Positions 5,759 to 6,615 of a stretch of 6,615 nucleotides of DNA are shown piece after piece; position 1 is the stretch's first letter, and the number at the start of each line of letters is the position of its first letter. The DNA lies in contig CAYWZA010000036.1 of assembly GCA_964462785.1 (NCBI GenBank), forward strand, positions 1 through 6,615, written 5' to 3'. Below the pieces are notes generated by a model. The model saw only the letters and a list, made by a program, of their open reading frames with translations. It did no database searches and was not told the origin of the DNA. The translations under genes were made by a program, and so were the position numbers. Origin of the DNA: JACQKA01 sp964462785. GTDB lineage: Bacteria; Patescibacteriota; Minisyncoccia; Phycocordibacterales; UBA2100.

Positions 5759-5764
5759 TCACCT
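5759..5764 (-). promoter_or_regulatory. Shine-Dalgarno site (AGGTGA)
   Basis: On the - strand AGGTGA, in context AAAGGTGAG, lies 8 bases before the ATG at 5750 and matches the GGTGA part of the 16S anti-SD complement. It confirms the start codon. No comparable site is seen before the other genes in the window. Confidence 0.65.
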
Positions 5765-5777
5765 TTGTACTGGCTAC

Positions 5778-5783
5778 AGAATA
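5778..5783 (-). promoter_or_regulatory. -10 element TATTCT for the secreted-protein gene
   Basis: On the - strand TATTCT (4 of 6 matches, with T1, A2 and T6 kept) lies 27 bases before the start codon and gives a leader of about 20 bases containing the Shine-Dalgarno site. There is no clear -35. Confidence 0.4.
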
Positions 5784-5812
5784 TCCCCACTGCACGAATG
5801 CGCAAGATGGGG

Positions 5813-5818
5813 TATGAT
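5813..5818 (+). promoter_or_regulatory. -10 element TATGAT for the cupredoxin gene
   Basis: TATGAT (5 of 6 matches) is the best -10 in the 122-base divergent intergenic region. It predicts a start near 5825 and an AT-rich leader of about 48 bases without a clear Shine-Dalgarno. A weaker alternative, TGGTAGAAA (5854-5862), is closer to the ATG. Confidence 0.4.
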
Positions 5819-5872
5819 GCACACACATTATTCACGATGTATTAATAAAGAGATGGTAGAAATAATAAAATT

Positions 5873-6391
5873 ATGAAAACACTTTTTAGTTTGGTAGTAC
5901 TTGCCGTACTTCTCGGCACCGGATGGTACGTCTATCAGAACAACATGGTGGCAGTGCCGACGAATTCGGAATCGGCGCTTCAGGATTCTGGCAGCATGGG
6001 TGACATGATGGATAGCGCGATGCCGGCAATGGAAGGCAGCACCGTCGAGGAAAAGGAGGTCATGACGGATTCCGGCAAGACGGGGATGATGGATGGGGAG
6101 ATGGGCATGATGGGCGATGGGGAGGTATTTAACATCACGGGGAAAATGTTTGCGTTTTCGCAAACAGAAATGCGTGTGAAGAAAGGCACCACGGTAACGG
6201 TGAATTTTGAAAGCACTGAGGGTTTGCATGACTGGGTGGTTGACGAATTCAACGCGCGCACCAAGCAGGTGCAGCCGGGGACAAAAACTTCAGTGACATT
6301 TGTTGCAGATAAAGCGGGCACGTTCGAATACTACTGTGCGGTAGGCAAACACCGACAGCAGGGTATGGTCGGCAAACTCATTGTGGAGTAA
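5873..6391 (+). CDS. Membrane-anchored cupredoxin with Met-rich linker
   Basis: This 172-residue protein has an N-terminal hydrophobic anchor (about 3-20) and is probably held on the outside face of the membrane. Residues 42-80 form a linker with 11 methionines among Gly/Asp/Ser/Glu (SMGDMMDS, GMMDGEMGMMGDGE), which could bind Cu(I). The C-terminal blue-copper domain (about 85-172) has all four likely type 1 copper ligands: H119 in GLHDW, C155 and H160 in YYCAVGKH, and M165 in QQGM (C-x4-H-x4-M). Likely roles are electron transfer or copper binding; no partner oxidase is seen nearby. It is divergent from the secreted-protein gene. Its TAA stop contains the first base of the MITE-like insertion that follows. 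Confidence 0.93.
   Translation: MKTLFSLVVLAVLLGTGWYVYQNNMVAVPTNSESALQDSGSMGDMMDSAMPAMEGSTVEEKEVMTDSGKTGMMDGEMGMMGDGEVFNITGKMFAFSQTEMRVKKGTTVTVNFESTEGLHDWVVDEFNARTKQVQPGTKTSVTFVADKAGTFEYYCAVGKHRQQGMVGKLIVE
6387..6390 (+). repeat. Target-site duplication, left copy (AGTA)
   Basis: AGTA directly precedes the left terminal repeat and is repeated at 6555-6558 directly after the right one. A 4-bp duplication flanking perfect terminal repeats is what a cut-and-paste insertion leaves. Confidence 0.65.
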
Positions 6392-6554
6392 GAAACTGTC
6401 TCAAATCTTCCCCCTGTCAAAAAAGCCATATTTTTGGCTGCAAAACTTCGCCTCGACCTCATCGTGTCACAGACATGCTTCGGTCTCTGGCTCGTTTTTC
6501 GCTCAAAAATATGGCCTTTTTGAATTGGGTACCACGAGATTTGAGACAGTTTCT
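6391..6554. mobile_element. MITE-like non-autonomous element, 164 bp
   Basis: The ends are perfect 18-bp inverted repeats (6391-6408 and 6537-6554, AGAAACTGTCTCAAATCT and its complement). A second inverted pair lies inside, GCCATATTTTTG (6425-6436) with CAAAAATATGGC (6504-6515), extended by an A5/T5 tract with one bulged base. Further imperfect pairing continues toward the centre, with GACC (6455-6458) facing GGTC (6482-6485). The element is flanked by AGTA on both sides. No transposase is encoded; the reading frame across it is incidental. It is most likely a miniature element moved by a transposase elsewhere in the genome. A structured RNA or long 3' hairpin is the alternative reading. The parent IS family is not identified. 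Confidence 0.75.
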
Positions 6555-6558
6555 AGTA
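6555..6558 (+). repeat. Target-site duplication, right copy (AGTA)
   Basis: This copy matches 6387-6390. Removing the element and one copy restores GTG GAG TAA AAAA, in which the cupredoxin still ends in TAA at the same codon. Confidence 0.65.
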
Positions 6559-6586
6559 AAAAAGCTAGTTCAACAAGTAAGTGCAA

Positions 6587-6607
6587 CACTTTGAGATAAT
6601 CAAAGTG
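6587..6607. repeat. Inverted repeat overlapping a promoter
   Basis: CACTTTGA (6587-6594) and TCAAAGTG (6600-6607) are perfect 8-bp complements separated by GATAA. The repeat covers the -10 candidate at 6592-6600 and ends just before the ATG at 6609. It could be an operator for the next gene; it has no T-tract, so it is not a normal terminator. Confidence 0.5.
6592..6600 (+). promoter_or_regulatory. Extended -10 promoter TGAGATAAT
   Basis: TGn plus GATAAT (5 of 6 matches) lies 8 bases before an ATG at 6609. Spacing is 2 bases longer than in the three strict leaderless cases, so the transcript would be leaderless or have a leader of a few bases. Confidence 0.5.
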
Positions 6608-6608
6608 C

Positions 6609-6615
6609 ATGAAAT
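6609..6615 (+). CDS. Probable start of a further gene, cut by the window end
   Basis: An ATG followed by AAA and one more base closes the window, 8 bases after a good extended -10. Only Met-Lys is visible, so the product cannot be named. The call rests on promoter position alone. Confidence 0.4.

Noticed and set aside
6381..6599. Open frame of 72 codons across the end region
   Set aside because: It runs through the inverted repeats of the element and overlaps the cupredoxin end; no protein features are seen.

Overview
The window looks like chromosomal DNA of a Patescibacteria/CPR bacterium, probably of the Parcubacteria/Paceibacteria side. This is an inference from gene content and style, made without a database search. 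The supporting signs are a small CxxC-x17-CxxC zinc-ribbon protein, a short Obg without a C-terminal extension, small membrane-anchored extracytoplasmic proteins, a cupredoxin of the C-x4-H-x4-M type, tight gene packing, and almost no Shine-Dalgarno sequences.

Layout. Bases 1-122 are upstream DNA with an extended -10 promoter. Six genes follow on the + strand: a glycine-rich zinc-ribbon protein (123-638), a DUF1993 protein (691-1206), a GIY-YIG endonuclease-domain protein (1221-1469), the ribosome-assembly GTPase Obg (1507-2475), a membrane-anchored protein of unknown function (2508-2990), and the translational GTPase TypA/BipA (3071-4864). TypA converges, with 2 bases between stop codons, on a - strand pair: a small membrane protein (4867-5211) and, upstream of it, a secreted protein resembling an alphaproteobacterial family (5283-5750). 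The pair is separated by a strong hairpin terminator. Divergent from the pair is a membrane-anchored, methionine-rich cupredoxin (5873-6391). The last 220 bases hold a 164-bp MITE-like element with 18-bp terminal inverted repeats and a 4-bp target duplication (6391-6554). After it come a promoter and the first codons of another gene (6609 onward).

Two core functions, Obg and TypA, concern ribosome assembly and translation. The other genes have envelope, nuclease or unknown roles, and nothing shows that they form one pathway. Two observations stand out. Three genes (691, 1507, 2508) carry the same TGnTAnnnT motif exactly 6 bases before ATG, the geometry of leaderless mRNAs. The MITE-like element sits exactly in the cupredoxin stop codon and rebuilds it. 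No complete new defence or mobile system, CRISPR array, rRNA or tRNA was seen.
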